Shown: positions 38,265 to 48,582, counted from the stretch's first letter. The stretch is DNA of 64,000 nt from Paenibacillus sp. OK003 (GCF_900109515.1 NZ_FOBD01000003.1:186001-250000), one strand, 5' to 3'. Numbers and translations are program-made. The notes: generated by a model not told the origin, from the sequence alone.

Positions 38265-39866
38265 TTATCTGGTGCGGAATTCCTGTGGAGTACAACCATA
38301 GTGCTTTTTAAAGATTTTAATGAAATGCGGAGGAGCCAAAAATCCGAGCTCCTTGCTGACATCTGCAATTTTCAAGTCGGTGTTTAACAGGAGATATGAA
38401 GCGCGCTTCATACGTAAATGATACAAATAATCTCCTATGGTCTCGCCGGTAACTGTCTTGTATACCTTGGACAGATAAACTGGATGGAGGCCAACATGTT
38501 CAGCAATCATCTGCAGTGAGATGCCCTCAGCAAGGTGCTCCTGAATATACGTCCTGACATTTGAAGTAATTTGCTCATGGGCATTCTTCAATTGATGAGA
38601 GGTCTTTTTCCGACGCAGATCAATCATTTTCTCTGCCCATATATATATTCGTTGGCTGGATAATTGGCTTTTCTTTCTGATTAGAACATCAAACTCTTCG
38701 CCAAGAAGCTCCTCAACCGTTGCTTCCTGTGACTTAAAGGATATGGAAAACGTAGAAGACAGATAGAGCAGAACCATAAATAATTGATCATGCGAAAGCT
38801 CTCTTCTGGCATCATTCAAAAATAATATTCTGGCAATTTTGCTGACCGCCTCGTCCCAGTTCCCCGATTCCAGCAGATTGGGCAACAAAGGGGGCTCGTG
38901 CAGATTAATCAAATTTTGTTGTTCATGAGATTCGGTGTCTTTTTTGTCTAAAGTAATGAAATAACTTTTGTTTTCGCCAACATTGCGGTTGATGGCAGAC
39001 ACGGAAGCCATGTACAGCTCTGATACAGATTCAGGAAAGGTATGCTCTTTACTCAAACATATCGATACTGCACCCTTCAGGAACTTTTGTACATTATTTT
39101 GCAGTCTGATCGCATAGGAATCTACCGAGTCGAGTACGTTACGGTCATTATTTTTTATTAGGAACACAAGGTAACCCTGATCCGTAATGCAGTGCCATAA
39201 TTTAAAAGGATTCTGAAATACCTCTTCCGTTATATTGGAGACGGCGTACTCTAACAGCGATAAAGATCGGAGATCATAGCCGGAGAATTCTTCCTCCATT
39301 CGAATGACCATCATCTTGAATGGATCGGCCGATCTAAACGGGAGATTCAGCATACCCAGCCGCTCTGCAAGAATGTGATCGCTCATGGCTTTGTTCTGAA
39401 GAAGATCATTGAGAAGCTGGTTCCGAAGCAATGGCAAATTGGCGTGAAGGGCATGCTGTATTTGTTGAAAAGAGCTGATTTCTTCCCATTCGTGCTCGAT
39501 ATCTTGTATCGCAGCCGTTACGGAATGAATCAATTCATCGGTATCAATCGGCTTGAGAAGATAGTTCGCTGCCTGATACTGGACTGCTTTTTGGGCATAT
39601 TCAAATTCATCGTGACCCGATAAAATAATACAACGTATTTTATGAGAAAACTTTCTAATCTCCAAAATCAGTTCAAGACCATCCATCTCAGGCATACGAA
39701 TATCCGTAATCATAATATCAATCGCGTGTTTGGACGCAATGTCCAAAGCTTCAGCGGCAGAATATGCTCTGTGTACTTCCTGGATGCTGTGTTCTTCCCA
39801 GGGGATGGTCAATGCCAGGCTATCAACTACTGATTTCTCGTCATCCACAATTAATAAATCGTACAT
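38265..39866 (-). CDS. YesN-type response regulator with AraC domain (orphan)
   Basis: A 533-residue regulator. ATG 39866 is used because AGAGGGGGAAAAACT precedes it and the receiver starts at once (MYDLLIVDDEKSVVDSLALT). The phospho-acceptor Asp55 lies in TDIRMPEMDG. The C-terminal 100 residues are an AraC domain (GISLQMIAEHVGLHPVYLSK, then LGFLAPPHFIKIFKKHYGCT). No kinase gene is adjacent, unlike the pair at 3068/4636. The nearest unpaired YesM-type kinase is at 48583. It lies between GH43 (convergent) and GH3 (divergent), which are its likely targets. Confidence 0.9.
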   Translation of the reverse strand: MYDLLIVDDEKSVVDSLALTIPWEEHSIQEVHRAYSAAEALDIASKHAIDIMITDIRMPEMDGLELILEIRKFSHKIRCIILSGHDEFEYAQKAVQYQAANYLLKPIDTDELIHSVTAAIQDIEHEWEEISSFQQIQHALHANLPLLRNQLLNDLLQNKAMSDHILAERLGMLNLPFRSADPFKMMVIRMEEEFSGYDLRSLSLLEYAVSNITEEVFQNPFKLWHCITDQGYLVFLIKNNDRNVLDSVDSYAIRLQNNVQKFLKGAVSICLSKEHTFPESVSELYMASVSAINRNVGENKSYFITLDKKDTESHEQQNLINLHEPPLLPNLLESGNWDEAVSKIARILFLNDARRELSHDQLFMVLLYLSSTFSISFKSQEATVEELLGEEFDVLIRKKSQLSSQRIYIWAEKMIDLRRKKTSHQLKNAHEQITSNVRTYIQEHLAEGISLQMIAEHVGLHPVYLSKVYKTVTGETIGDYLYHLRMKRASYLLLNTDLKIADVSKELGFLAPPHFIKIFKKHYGCTPQEFRTR

Positions 39867-40153
39867 AGTTTTTCCCCCTCTCACAACAAAGTTGACTGTA
39901 CCACTTATTGTAGAGTGGAGGTGGACTCATTTCAATGGATGAGCACTCCAATCACCTCCGATCTTAAGATAACGATACTCATCTTTAGATATCCTTATCA
40001 TTCAGATTGCGTTATGCAACATTAAGAAAGAGATATTTCAATCATTTTTTCTTTCCCGTAGTATAGACATGAAAGCTTAAACGCGCGGTGGGACATACAA
40101 GGATCTGCTGTTCATGAGGAGACCCTGCCGGGAGATGAAGGAGTGTATAGAAG

Positions 40154-42436
40154 ATGAATCGTGACATCAAACAACTGGTAAAGCAATTAACCTTGACTGA
40201 AAAAGCCGAGCTATGCTCAGGAAGTACGTTCTGGACTACACAAGCTGTAGAAAGGTTAGGAATTCCTTCGATCATGATGACAGATGGTCCTCATGGATTG
40301 CGTAAGCAAGCAGGCGAGTCAGATCATCTGGGTTTGAACGATAGTGTTCCTTCAACCTGTTTTCCTTCAGCCGTTGGCCTGGCCAGTTCATGGAACCGTG
40401 ACCTTGTTCAACTTGTAGGAGCGACGATCGGAAAAGAAGCACAGGCAGAAAATGTAGCCATTCTGCTCGGCCCAGGGGCAAATATCAAGCGTTCCCCACT
40501 TTGCGGACGCAACTTCGAATATTTCTCCGAAGACCCCTATCTGACTGGAGAACTGGCCGCTGCTCATATCACAGGTGTTCAGAGTCAGGGAGTCGGAACG
40601 TCTCTGAAGCACTTTGCAGTAAACAACCAGGAGCATCGCCGCATGACGACAGATGCCATTTTGGATGAACGGACATTAAGAGAAATCTATTTGACCGGAT
40701 TCGAGAAAGCAGTCAAACAATCACAGCCATGGACGGTTATGTCTTCATATAATAAGGTCAATGGAACGTATGCTTCCCAGCATGAGTACTTACTCACTAC
40801 TATCCTGAAGGAAGAATGGGGTCATGAAGGTTTTGTTGTCACCGATTGGTCTGCGGTGAGTGAAATTGCACCAAGTATTGCAGCAGGTCTGGGGCTTGAG
40901 ATGCCATCATCCAACGGAGAAGGACCAAAACAGATTGTAGAAGCGGTAAACCGCGGGGAGCTGACTGAAGAGCAATTGGACCGTGCCGTGGAGAGACTTT
41001 TAGGTGTCATTTTCAAAACGGTTGATAACAGCCGTCCCGATACCACTTACGACCAGGAACAACATCATCAGATTGCCAGAAAAGCAGCAAGTGAAACGAT
41101 GGTTCTATTAAAAAATGAACATCAAATTCTCCCGCTAAAAAAACAAGGCAACATTGCTGTCATCGGAGAGTTAGCGGACAAAGTTAGATATCAAGGCGGG
41201 GGCAGTTCCCATATCAAACCAACCAAGCTGGATAGTGCCTTTGAACAGATGGTCCAGCTAGCTGGATCTGACGCAACAATAACATATAAGTCAGGTTACA
41301 ACCTCAACTCTGATGAGAGTGCTCCGACTTTGGTAGCCGAAGCAGTTGAATCCGCAAGAGCAGCTGATGTCGCCGTGTTGTTCATTGGTCTGCCAGACCG
41401 CTATGAGTCCGAGGGATATGATCGAGAACATCTGGATATTCCGGTGAACCAGCAGGAACTTATAACAGCCGTTGCTGCTGTCCAGCCTAACGTGGTGGTT
41501 GTGCTCAGCAATGGCTCACCTATTGTTATGCCTTGGCTTAACAATGCAAAAGCTGTACTTGAAGCGTACCTGGGTGGACAGGCTGCAGGAGGAGCAATCG
41601 CTGATCTGTTATTCGGAGAAGTTAATCCCAGTGGGAAGCTCGCAGAGACTTTCCCGCAATCCTTAAAGCATAATCCATCTTCGCTGTTCTTCCCTGGTGA
41701 TGGGGATCGGGTCGAATATAGAGAAGGCATTTATGTGGGTTATCGCTATTATGACGGCAAAGATATTGAACCTTTATTCCCCTTCGGTTATGGTTTGAGC
41801 TATACTCAATTTGAGTATTCACAGCTGAACGCAAGCCAAACGGAATTCAAGGATACAGATATAATCACTGTTACGGTTAACGTGAAAAACATAGGGCAAC
41901 GGTATGGTCAAGAAGTGGTACAACTATATGTTCATGATCGGCAGACAACCGTTAGCCGCCCTGAAAAAGAACTGAAAGGTTTCGCCAAGGTTTCTCTTGA
42001 GCCGGATGAAGAGAAGACTGTTACTTTTACTTTAGATAAACGAAGCTTTGCGTATTACAATATTGACTTGAAGGATTGGCATGTTGAGAGTGGTGAGTAT
42101 GATCTCCTGATCGGTTCTTCATCTCGTCAAATCATCCTGCAAAAGACCGTTCATGTAGAATCGACTTCACCTGAAATCATTCCAGTCTACGACCGTAACA
42201 CAGCCCTGGGAGAATTACTCTCTAATCCGAAAACCATGGCTGTACTGGGACAATTGCAGGGATTTGCTCCACAAGGTGCTGAAAATGCCCACTCAGATGC
42301 AGTCTCTTCAGAGATGATTCAAGCATCCATGCGTTATATGCCACTGCGAGCTCTTATTCCTTTTACGGGGGGAGCACTTACAGAAGAGTTACTCTCACAG
42401 CTTCTTGCAGGCTTGAATGCAGCCGTGCGCCAGTAA
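40154..42436 (+). CDS. Beta-glucosidase, glycoside hydrolase family 3, with extra C-terminal module
   Basis: A 760-residue cytoplasmic enzyme; ATG 40154 behind GAAGGAG. The TIM-barrel domain carries [12 protein letters not shown] and the nucleophile Asp231 in FVVTDWSAV. The second domain has [29 protein letters not shown] fibronectin III-like domain (about 575-675; [19 protein letters not shown]) follows. Residues ~679-760 ([20 protein letters not shown], then an amphipathic tail) are an additional helical module that resembles the ends of the GH78 enzyme and the start of the SDR enzyme in this window. It is divergent from the orphan response regulator. Confidence 0.93.
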   Translation: MNRDIKQLVKQLTLTEKAELCSGSTFWTTQAVERLGIPSIMMTDGPHGLRKQAGESDHLGLNDSVPSTCFPSAVGLASSWNRDLVQLVGATIGKEAQAENVAILLGPGANIKRSPLCGRNFEYFSEDPYLTGELAAAHITGVQSQGVGTSLKHFAVNNQEHRRMTTDAILDERTLREIYLTGFEKAVKQSQPWTVMSSYNKVNGTYASQHEYLLTTILKEEWGHEGFVVTDWSAVSEIAPSIAAGLGLEMPSSNGEGPKQIVEAVNRGELTEEQLDRAVERLLGVIFKTVDNSRPDTTYDQEQHHQIARKAASETMVLLKNEHQILPLKKQGNIAVIGELADKVRYQGGGSSHIKPTKLDSAFEQMVQLAGSDATITYKSGYNLNSDESAPTLVAEAVESARAADVAVLFIGLPDRYESEGYDREHLDIPVNQQELITAVAAVQPNVVVVLSNGSPIVMPWLNNAKAVLEAYLGGQAAGGAIADLLFGEVNPSGKLAETFPQSLKHNPSSLFFPGDGDRVEYREGIYVGYRYYDGKDIEPLFPFGYGLSYTQFEYSQLNASQTEFKDTDIITVTVNVKNIGQRYGQEVVQLYVHDRQTTVSRPEKELKGFAKVSLEPDEEKTVTFTLDKRSFAYYNIDLKDWHVESGEYDLLIGSSSRQIILQKTVHVESTSPEIIPVYDRNTALGELLSNPKTMAVLGQLQGFAPQGAENAHSDAVSSEMIQASMRYMPLRALIPFTGGALTEELLSQLLAGLNAAVRQ

Positions 42437-42471
42437 AGAGTAGATGAACTAAAAAGCAGTAGACAAAGTGG

Positions 42472-42507
42472 AATCGTCCATAAGAATGACTTATGGGCGA
42501 TTTTCTT
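42472..42507 (+). terminator. Terminator after the GH3 gene
   Basis: AATCGTCCATAAG pairs with CTTATGGGCGATT (one G-T pair, 5-base loop) and is followed by TTCTT. Confidence 0.75.
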
Positions 42508-42613
42508 ATACTATTATTACATAGCAAGTTAATGATGTACGAAAGGGCATGCACTAAAGTACATATAACCCATAGACAATCCGTAATATAATGACTGGAT
42601 GAGAGGTGATTCC

Positions 42614-43816
42614 ATGAAACATATGTCCAACCACCCCGGCTTCCTTCAATCAAGTATGGATGAGGATTATGACAAGATTACGTCCTCCCGTCTGCCCATT
42701 ATCATATGGACCGTACTGGTGACCATCGTCACTGTCGCGTTACAAACTATGTCTGTTCCCCTCCTGGTGCCCACCTTGTTTTTTATAATGATTATGGTCA
42801 TTCACATGTATCTATACTGGCGTGTGAACGATATTATCAACCGTTCCAGAGCACTGTATCTAATGATCCAGGGAAGCCTTATTTTTGGGAGCTCGATCAT
42901 CATGCCCGATGGGCTTCCCGTCATACTTATTGGCTTGATTCCTGTATTAATAGGGCAAAGCGTAGCTATTTTTTTTGAAACCAAAAAGGTGGTTTTTGTA
43001 GCTTTTGTTCTTTATCTTTTCTTTTGCCTGATTACCTTGTGGATCAAGAATGTACAGGATCTTGCATTGTTTATCCCGTTACTTATGCTTATGATTGTCG
43101 TTGTTATGGCGTATGCGCTCCTTTACTATCGGCAGGTTAATGCCAGGGTTCGTACGCAGACATTTCTGCGTGATCTGGAACTGACCCACCAGAAGGTGGA
43201 AGAGCTGACGCTGGCCAACGAGCGTCAACGAATGGCAAGGGATCTGCATGATACGTTGGCTCAGGGGCAAGCCGGACTAATTATGCAATTGGAAGCGATA
43301 GACGCATATCTGAGCCGAGGGAACATCGACCGAGCTCATGAGATTGTTCTGTCATCCATGGGACAGGCCAGACAGACACTGGGCGATGCGAGAAAAGCGA
43401 TTGACGATCTAAGAACCCGAGCTACACCTGCCGTCAACTTTAACGAGGCGATTCATGATCAACTGCAACGCTTTAGATTAGCGACAGGAGTTGATGTCAA
43501 TTTGGAATTTAACATAAAATCTGTTCTGTCCGGAGCTAAAATGGAGCATGTATTGCATATGTTGAGTGAAACACTGACCAACGTGGCACGTCATGCGCAG
43601 GCCAGTAGTGTATCCGTAAACATTTGGGATAATCATCAACAATTTCACATGGTTATTAAGGATAATGGAAGAGGTTTTAACATTGGAAAAATTGGTAAAG
43701 AGACAGGACATTACGGCCTGATCGGTATTCATGAGCGTGCTAGGCTTATAGGCGGGCAAATTCATATTGAGAGCAACAATGAAGGTACTACAATAGAGCT
43801 GTCTGTACCTGTATAG
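42614..43816 (+). CDS. NarL-type sensor histidine kinase, YdfH-like
   Basis: A 400-residue membrane kinase. ATG 42614 follows GAGAGGTGA by 5 bases. Six hydrophobic segments occupy residues ~25-180. A HisKA_3 domain with the phospho-acceptor His in RMARDLHDTLAQG follows, then an HATPase domain (ETLTNVARHAQ, DNGRGF, GLIGIHERARLIGG). A NarL-type regulator starts 16 bp downstream and an RND exporter follows. This is the same order as B. subtilis ydfH-ydfI-ydfJ, which suggests control of the exporter by an unknown membrane signal. Confidence 0.88.
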   Translation: MKHMSNHPGFLQSSMDEDYDKITSSRLPIIIWTVLVTIVTVALQTMSVPLLVPTLFFIMIMVIHMYLYWRVNDIINRSRALYLMIQGSLIFGSSIIMPDGLPVILIGLIPVLIGQSVAIFFETKKVVFVAFVLYLFFCLITLWIKNVQDLALFIPLLMLMIVVVMAYALLYYRQVNARVRTQTFLRDLELTHQKVEELTLANERQRMARDLHDTLAQGQAGLIMQLEAIDAYLSRGNIDRAHEIVLSSMGQARQTLGDARKAIDDLRTRATPAVNFNEAIHDQLQRFRLATGVDVNLEFNIKSVLSGAKMEHVLHMLSETLTNVARHAQASSVSVNIWDNHQQFHMVIKDNGRGFNIGKIGKETGHYGLIGIHERARLIGGQIHIESNNEGTTIELSVPV

Positions 43817-43832
43817 TATGGGAGGGGAAATA

Positions 43833-44483
43833 ATGAAGCATAAAGTTCTGATTGTAGATGATCATTGGGTTGTACGTGAAGGCATGAAATTAATCCTGGG
43901 GACCGATGACAACTACGATGTTGTCGGAGAAGCCGAGGAAGGAAACGCAGCGTTGGAACAGATGGAAGCGCTGAAACCAGACGTCATTCTGATGGATCTG
44001 AATATGCCCGGAGGATTGAGTGGACTGGATACTTTGAAGATCATGAACGAAAAAAACATACAGATTCCCGTAATTATTTTGACCACATATAATGAGGACG
44101 AACTTATGATCAATGGGCTGCGATTGGGAGCCAAAGGATATCTACTTAAGGATACAAGCAGAGAGAATTTATTCCGCACACTGGAGTCTGCTCTGCGTGG
44201 GGAGACACTGCTGCAGCCTGAAATAACCGCCAGAGTATTTGCATATCGGCACAAGCCCGCGGCAGAAGAGAAACCGAAAAACGCACTATCGTTGACTGAG
44301 AAGGAATTAATCATTCTTCAGGCAGTGGCCCGGGGCCTTCGCAGCAAAGACATTGCTTTTGATATGGGAATGGCAGAACGAACCGTTAAGGCACAGTTGA
44401 CCAATATCTATAACAAACTGGGCGTAGATTCACGTTCGGAAGCTGTCGCTGTATCCGTGGAAAGGGGCATCTTACATTTGTAA
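43833..44483 (+). CDS. NarL/LuxR-type response regulator, YdfI-like
   Basis: A 216-residue regulator; ATG 43833 follows GGGAGGGGAAATA. The receiver domain has Asp55 in LMDLNMPGG, a conserved Thr in ILTTYNED and Lys in GYLLKDT. The C-terminal LuxR helix-turn-helix is GLRSKDIAFDMGMAERTVKA, then QLTNIYNKLGVDSR. It partners with the kinase upstream. A terminator after it separates it from the exporter gene, implying a regulated promoter between them. Confidence 0.92.
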   Translation: MKHKVLIVDDHWVVREGMKLILGTDDNYDVVGEAEEGNAALEQMEALKPDVILMDLNMPGGLSGLDTLKIMNEKNIQIPVIILTTYNEDELMINGLRLGAKGYLLKDTSRENLFRTLESALRGETLLQPEITARVFAYRHKPAAEEKPKNALSLTEKELIILQAVARGLRSKDIAFDMGMAERTVKAQLTNIYNKLGVDSRSEAVAVSVERGILHL

Positions 44484-44558
44484 ATACATTTTATATTAAT
44501 ATATTATTTTCCATATCAATGGTCAGCGAATACTAAAAGCGCCCATTGGTGCTTCCCA

Positions 44559-44596
44559 AACGTACATCAAGGGCATGCCCTTATGTACGTTTTTTC
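44559..44596 (+). terminator. Terminator between the response regulator and the exporter gene
   Basis: AACGTACAT pairs with ATGTACGTT and the inner AAGGGC with GCCCTT, followed by TTTTC. It sits 75 bp after the regulator stop and about 90 bp before the exporter start. Confidence 0.85.
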
Positions 44597-44686
44597 TTGT
44601 TCAGTTTTAGATATGATGAAGTCACGAGGTTGTCCAACATCAAGATGGCCCAGATCTGTAGCAACGAAGGGAGACGTCAAAAGAAT

Positions 44687-46927
44687 ATGGCAAAATTATT
44701 ATTTCGACTCGGTGAGTGGTCGGTAAGAAAAAGGAAAATGGTGATCGCAGGAGGATTGATGCTTTTACTGCTTGTGGCCGCCTTGGGTCTTGGCTTGGGA
44801 ACGTCCTTTACAGGAGAGATGACCATTCCGGGAACCAAATCGGAACAGGCTGGAATCATATTGAATGAAGAATTTCCATCCTCCGGTGATGGTGGACAGA
44901 TCAGGTTAGTGTTCAAGTCTGAAAAGGCAACACTGGAATCGGAATCGAACAAAAAATGGATTACAGAAGCATTAAAAGTGGTTCAATCGGATTCATCGGT
45001 GACATCCATCGTCAGTCCGTATGACGCCGGTACGTTAAGCGCAGACAAGAAGATTGGTTATGCTGATGTTACATACAGTCAGCCAGCCAATGAAGTAACA
45101 GAGACTTCCAAAGAACATGTTCTTGGTGTCGTAGAGAGACTGCAGGATCGTGGAATTCAAACGGAACTTGCAGGGAGTGTAGCTTTTTCGGAGCTTGAGA
45201 TAGGAGGTACTTCTGAAGTCATCGGGGTTCTGATTGCGTTCATGATCCTTGCTTTCACATTCACATCGTTTCTCGCAGCAGGATTACCGATCCTAACCGC
45301 AGTTGTAGGACTCGGTATAGGCATGATGATTATCGTTATTGGCTCAAATGTAGTTTCTATGGCTTCATTCTCCATTACACTGGCTGTTATGCTGGCCTTG
45401 GCTGTAGGGATCGATTATGCTCTGTTCATCATGTCAAGGTATCGTCAACAACTGGCAGCAGGATTTGAGCGAAATACAGCCATTGCTCAAGCCAATGCAA
45501 CAGCAGGTAGCTCCGTCGTCTTTGCAGGAATAACCGTTATTATCGCCCTGGTTGGTTTGTCGGTCGTACAGATTCCATTCATAACCATGATGGGATTGGC
45601 GGCAGCTGTAAGTGTATTCGTAGCAGTATTAATTGCTGTCATTTTTGTTCCTGCCGTATTGGCAGTTGCAGGAGATCGAATTAGTCCGGCACGGGAGAAC
45701 AAATGGCTGCGGAAATGGTCTGGTCCCAAAAAAGCAGAGGGAACAGAGAATCGTTGGGGCAAGATTGTAACACGCAAACCTTGGCTCACTGCCATCCTGT
45801 GTATCGTTTTATTGACGGTTTGTACTATCCCGTTCCTGCATATGCAACTCGGCCTGCCGGATAGCGGATTAAAATCCACGGAGACAACCGAGCGTCGAGG
45901 GTATGACCTGCTTGCAGAAGGCTTTGGAGAAGGATTTAATGGTCAACTGGTTGTAGTTGCTAGAACAGCAAAAACGGAAGATCCACAAGCGGATATTGCC
46001 AAAGCAACTTCATATATCAAAAATCTGCCTGATGTGGCAAGTGTCAATCCTTTAATTCCGAGTCCTTCCGGGAAGGCCGCAATCATTACGGTGTTACCGA
46101 AGACAGGCCCTCATGATATCAAAACGACCGAATTGGTCCAAACTATTCGTGCGGAAGCGGAACAGGTGATGAAAGATAATAACGTCGAAATTATGGTTAC
46201 CGGGGGAACGGCAGTCAATATTGATATCTCCGAGAAACTCGACGAAGCATTGCCGAAATTTGCAATATTGATTGTAGGTCTCGCCTTCGTGTTGCTCATG
46301 CTGGTTTTCCGATCCATTCTGGTTCCAATCAAAGCCGTACTTGGATTCCTGTTCACCCTTGGGTCAACCCTGGGCGTCATCGTTTTGGTCATTCAAGATG
46401 GCTATCTGGCAAATTTCTTTGGCATCCCCGAACCAGGGCCGGTACTGAGCTTCCTGCCAATTCTGGTTACAGGTATTCTCTTCGGACTTGCTATGGACTA
46501 CGAAGTATTTTTGGTAAGCCGCATGAGAGAGGATTATAACCATACGGGAGATGCAGTGAAATCAATACGAAGTGGTATTACTCATAGTGGTCCTGTTGTA
46601 ACTGCCGCAGGATTGATTATGATCGCCGTCTTTGCGAGCTTTATCTTTGCCGGAGATGCCATGATCAAATCCATGGGACTCGCACTTGCCTTTGGTATTT
46701 TGGTAGATGCATTCATCGTTCGGATGACGCTTGTCCCGGCGGTGATGACCCTGTTAGGGCGAAGCGCCTGGTATTTGCCGAAGTGGCTGGATCGAATTCT
46801 TCCTAATATTGATGTGGAGGGAGAATCCGTGATGAAGGATACTCATTCTATCGATACCTCCATTTCATCGAAAAAAGATGAAGAATCGGAAAGTTCAACT
46901 TTGATGAGTAAAGAGAAATCAGGTTAG
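44687..46927 (+). CDS. MmpL/YdfJ-type RND-superfamily exporter
   Basis: A 746-residue membrane protein. ATG 44687 gives MAKLLFRLGEWSVRKRKMVI, the family's normal start, with a weak AAGGGAG 13 bases upstream; upstream in-frame codons overlap the terminator. About 12 membrane helices with two extracytoplasmic loops are predicted. The paired GxxxDY motifs of MmpL proteins are AVGIDYALFIMSRYR and GLAMDYEVFLVSRMRED. These exporters move lipids, lipopeptides or drugs using proton motive force. It is probably the target of the kinase/regulator pair upstream. The tail is Ser/Glu/Lys-rich. Confidence 0.9.
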   Translation: MAKLLFRLGEWSVRKRKMVIAGGLMLLLLVAALGLGLGTSFTGEMTIPGTKSEQAGIILNEEFPSSGDGGQIRLVFKSEKATLESESNKKWITEALKVVQSDSSVTSIVSPYDAGTLSADKKIGYADVTYSQPANEVTETSKEHVLGVVERLQDRGIQTELAGSVAFSELEIGGTSEVIGVLIAFMILAFTFTSFLAAGLPILTAVVGLGIGMMIIVIGSNVVSMASFSITLAVMLALAVGIDYALFIMSRYRQQLAAGFERNTAIAQANATAGSSVVFAGITVIIALVGLSVVQIPFITMMGLAAAVSVFVAVLIAVIFVPAVLAVAGDRISPARENKWLRKWSGPKKAEGTENRWGKIVTRKPWLTAILCIVLLTVCTIPFLHMQLGLPDSGLKSTETTERRGYDLLAEGFGEGFNGQLVVVARTAKTEDPQADIAKATSYIKNLPDVASVNPLIPSPSGKAAIITVLPKTGPHDIKTTELVQTIRAEAEQVMKDNNVEIMVTGGTAVNIDISEKLDEALPKFAILIVGLAFVLLMLVFRSILVPIKAVLGFLFTLGSTLGVIVLVIQDGYLANFFGIPEPGPVLSFLPILVTGILFGLAMDYEVFLVSRMREDYNHTGDAVKSIRSGITHSGPVVTAAGLIMIAVFASFIFAGDAMIKSMGLALAFGILVDAFIVRMTLVPAVMTLLGRSAWYLPKWLDRILPNIDVEGESVMKDTHSIDTSISSKKDEESESSTLMSKEKSG

Positions 46928-46940
46928 GGGGAGGCGTAGC

Positions 46941-47816
46941 ATGTCGAAAGTACGCATTTTTGCAGATAGTATCTCGGATGTCCCACAGGATTGGATGGAC
47001 CAATATAATATCGGAATTGTACCTTTATATATTGTTTTTCAGGACAAGTCCTATGTTGATCGAAAAGAAATCAATGCAAAAGACATGTACAATTTGGTTG
47101 AGATATACGACCAATTGCCGAAGACAGCTGCACCTCCGCCTGCAGATTTCATTCAAGTGTTCCGTCCGGTCATCGAGAACGGAGAGGATATACTGTTTAT
47201 CAGTATGTCCTCTCATCTATCATCGACGTATCAGAACGCCATGGTGGCGGCAAGAGAGTTCCCCGCAGGACGGGTAACGGTTGTAGATTCACTGAATGTA
47301 TCCGCCGGGACAGCCATGAATGTACTTTTAGCAGCGGAAATGGCTTCAGAAGGAAAAAGTGCCCTTGCGATCGCCGAATGGCTTGAGACAGCGCGGCATG
47401 AAATCCAGTTAAATGTGCTCGTTGATAATCTCGATTATCTTCACAAGGGAGGCAGGGTTAGCAGCATTCAACATATGCTAGGAAGTATGCTTCGAATTCG
47501 TCCCATTTTATATGTTAGACATGGAAAGGTGCTTTCCGGAGTGAAATACAGGGGAAGCAAGGAGAGAATTGTTAAGAAACTTTTACAGGATATTTTGAGC
47601 CATATCCATCGCATTGATCACGACCAGATTATTATTGCCCAGACACTGGAAGAGGAAACTGCGGAGTGGATACGTAACATGATTCTAGAAGAGACCTCTG
47701 TTCGCAATGTACACATCATCGAAGGCGGCTGCTCCATATGCTCTCACAGTGGTCCTCATAGTCTGGCAATCAGTTTTATCCTGAAGTCGGAGCCTCTTGT
47801 TCAGGCTCTCAAATGA
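46941..47816 (+). CDS. DegV-family fatty-acid-binding protein
   Basis: A 291-residue protein, ATG 46941 behind TTAGGGGGAGGCG and 13 bp after the exporter, so it is probably in the same transcript. DegV hallmarks: ADSISDVP at the N-terminus, SSHLSSTYQNA, and VDSLNVSAGTAMNV. DegV/FakB proteins bind a fatty acid and present it to the FakA kinase. Pairing with an MmpL-type lipid exporter suggests a fatty-acid or membrane-stress role, which is inference. Its 3' end overlaps the convergent TetR gene by 16 bases. Confidence 0.92.
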   Translation: MSKVRIFADSISDVPQDWMDQYNIGIVPLYIVFQDKSYVDRKEINAKDMYNLVEIYDQLPKTAAPPPADFIQVFRPVIENGEDILFISMSSHLSSTYQNAMVAAREFPAGRVTVVDSLNVSAGTAMNVLLAAEMASEGKSALAIAEWLETARHEIQLNVLVDNLDYLHKGGRVSSIQHMLGSMLRIRPILYVRHGKVLSGVKYRGSKERIVKKLLQDILSHIHRIDHDQIIIAQTLEEETAEWIRNMILEETSVRNVHIIEGGCSICSHSGPHSLAISFILKSEPLVQALK

Positions 47817-48406
47817 TCAAGGAACAGTTTTTTTAGGATATTGAACTGCTGCACTTCATTTACTTGGGTCTGGAATGCATCAATACCGTTCAACATCGCC
47901 ATCTTTTTGGAAAAGTTTCCAAACACATTAATCATGGTATTAATGGTTTCACGAGTATTGCCATCCGTCCGCAAGGACCCGTCCTGTTCACCAAGTTCCG
48001 CAAGCTCGGTAAACAGGGTAATCAGTTTATTATAATTGGCCTGATAGATTTCCATATCATCCAGAGGAAGCTTCGACATGGAGACGTAACATTCGAATGC
48101 CTCAATTAATTTCGAGTTCCGTTGATGTTCCGCCTGTTGGAAGAAAATAAGTGTATCAAAGATTCTTTCCAGCTTGTCATAACAGGTTCCTTGATCGTGT
48201 AGAATACCCTTGAACACTTCGATCTCGGATTGAACAATTTCGGAAGCGACCGCAACAATTAACTGTTCTTTTTTGGGGAAATAACGGAATATGGTAGCGA
48301 CGCCCAAGCTCGCCTCAGCGGCGATCTCCTGCATCGTTGCTTGTTCGAAACCTTTATTGAAAAAAACGATTTGAGCTGCTTCAATAATACTTGTGCGCCG
48401 CTTCAA
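47801..48406 (-). CDS. TetR-family regulator with an unclear start codon
   Basis: At least 201 residues. The helix-turn-helix is ATMQEIAAEASLGVATIFRY, followed by FPKKEQL; the rest is a helical ligand domain. The first standard start is TTG 48406, but no ribosome binding site precedes it. A strong GGAGG (48460-48464) lies 8 bases before an in-frame ATA at 48451, which would add 15 residues (ending ENERSDLKL) of the polar lead-in typical for TetR. It is convergent with the DegV gene (tail overlap of 16 bases) and could regulate the neighbouring exporter. Confidence 0.85.
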   Translation of the reverse strand: MKRRTSIIEAAQIVFFNKGFEQATMQEIAAEASLGVATIFRYFPKKEQLIVAVASEIVQSEIEVFKGILHDQGTCYDKLERIFDTLIFFQQAEHQRNSKLIEAFECYVSMSKLPLDDMEIYQANYNKLITLFTELAELGEQDGSLRTDGNTRETINTMINVFGNFSKKMAMLNGIDAFQTQVNEVQQFNILKKLFLDHLRA

Positions 48407-48528
48407 TTTTAGATCGCTGCGCTCGTTTTCAAGCCTTTGCCGGGGTTCTATTGGAAAAACCTCCTTGTTCGATTTAACTCAGACTATGCTAACAAACATG
48501 ACACTTTTCTGTCAATTAAAAATCAATA

Positions 48529-48571
48529 ATGCCTCATACATCAAAATTCAAGTGATGTATGAGGCATTTTG
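48529..48571 (-). terminator. Terminator after the orphan sensor kinase gene
   Basis: A perfect 15-bp stem ATGCCTCATACATCA/TGATGTATGAGGCAT lies 12 bp past the kinase stop (minus strand). On the minus strand it is followed by TATT; on the plus strand by TTTT. Confidence 0.8.
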
Positions 48572-48582
48572 TATAGACTTTA

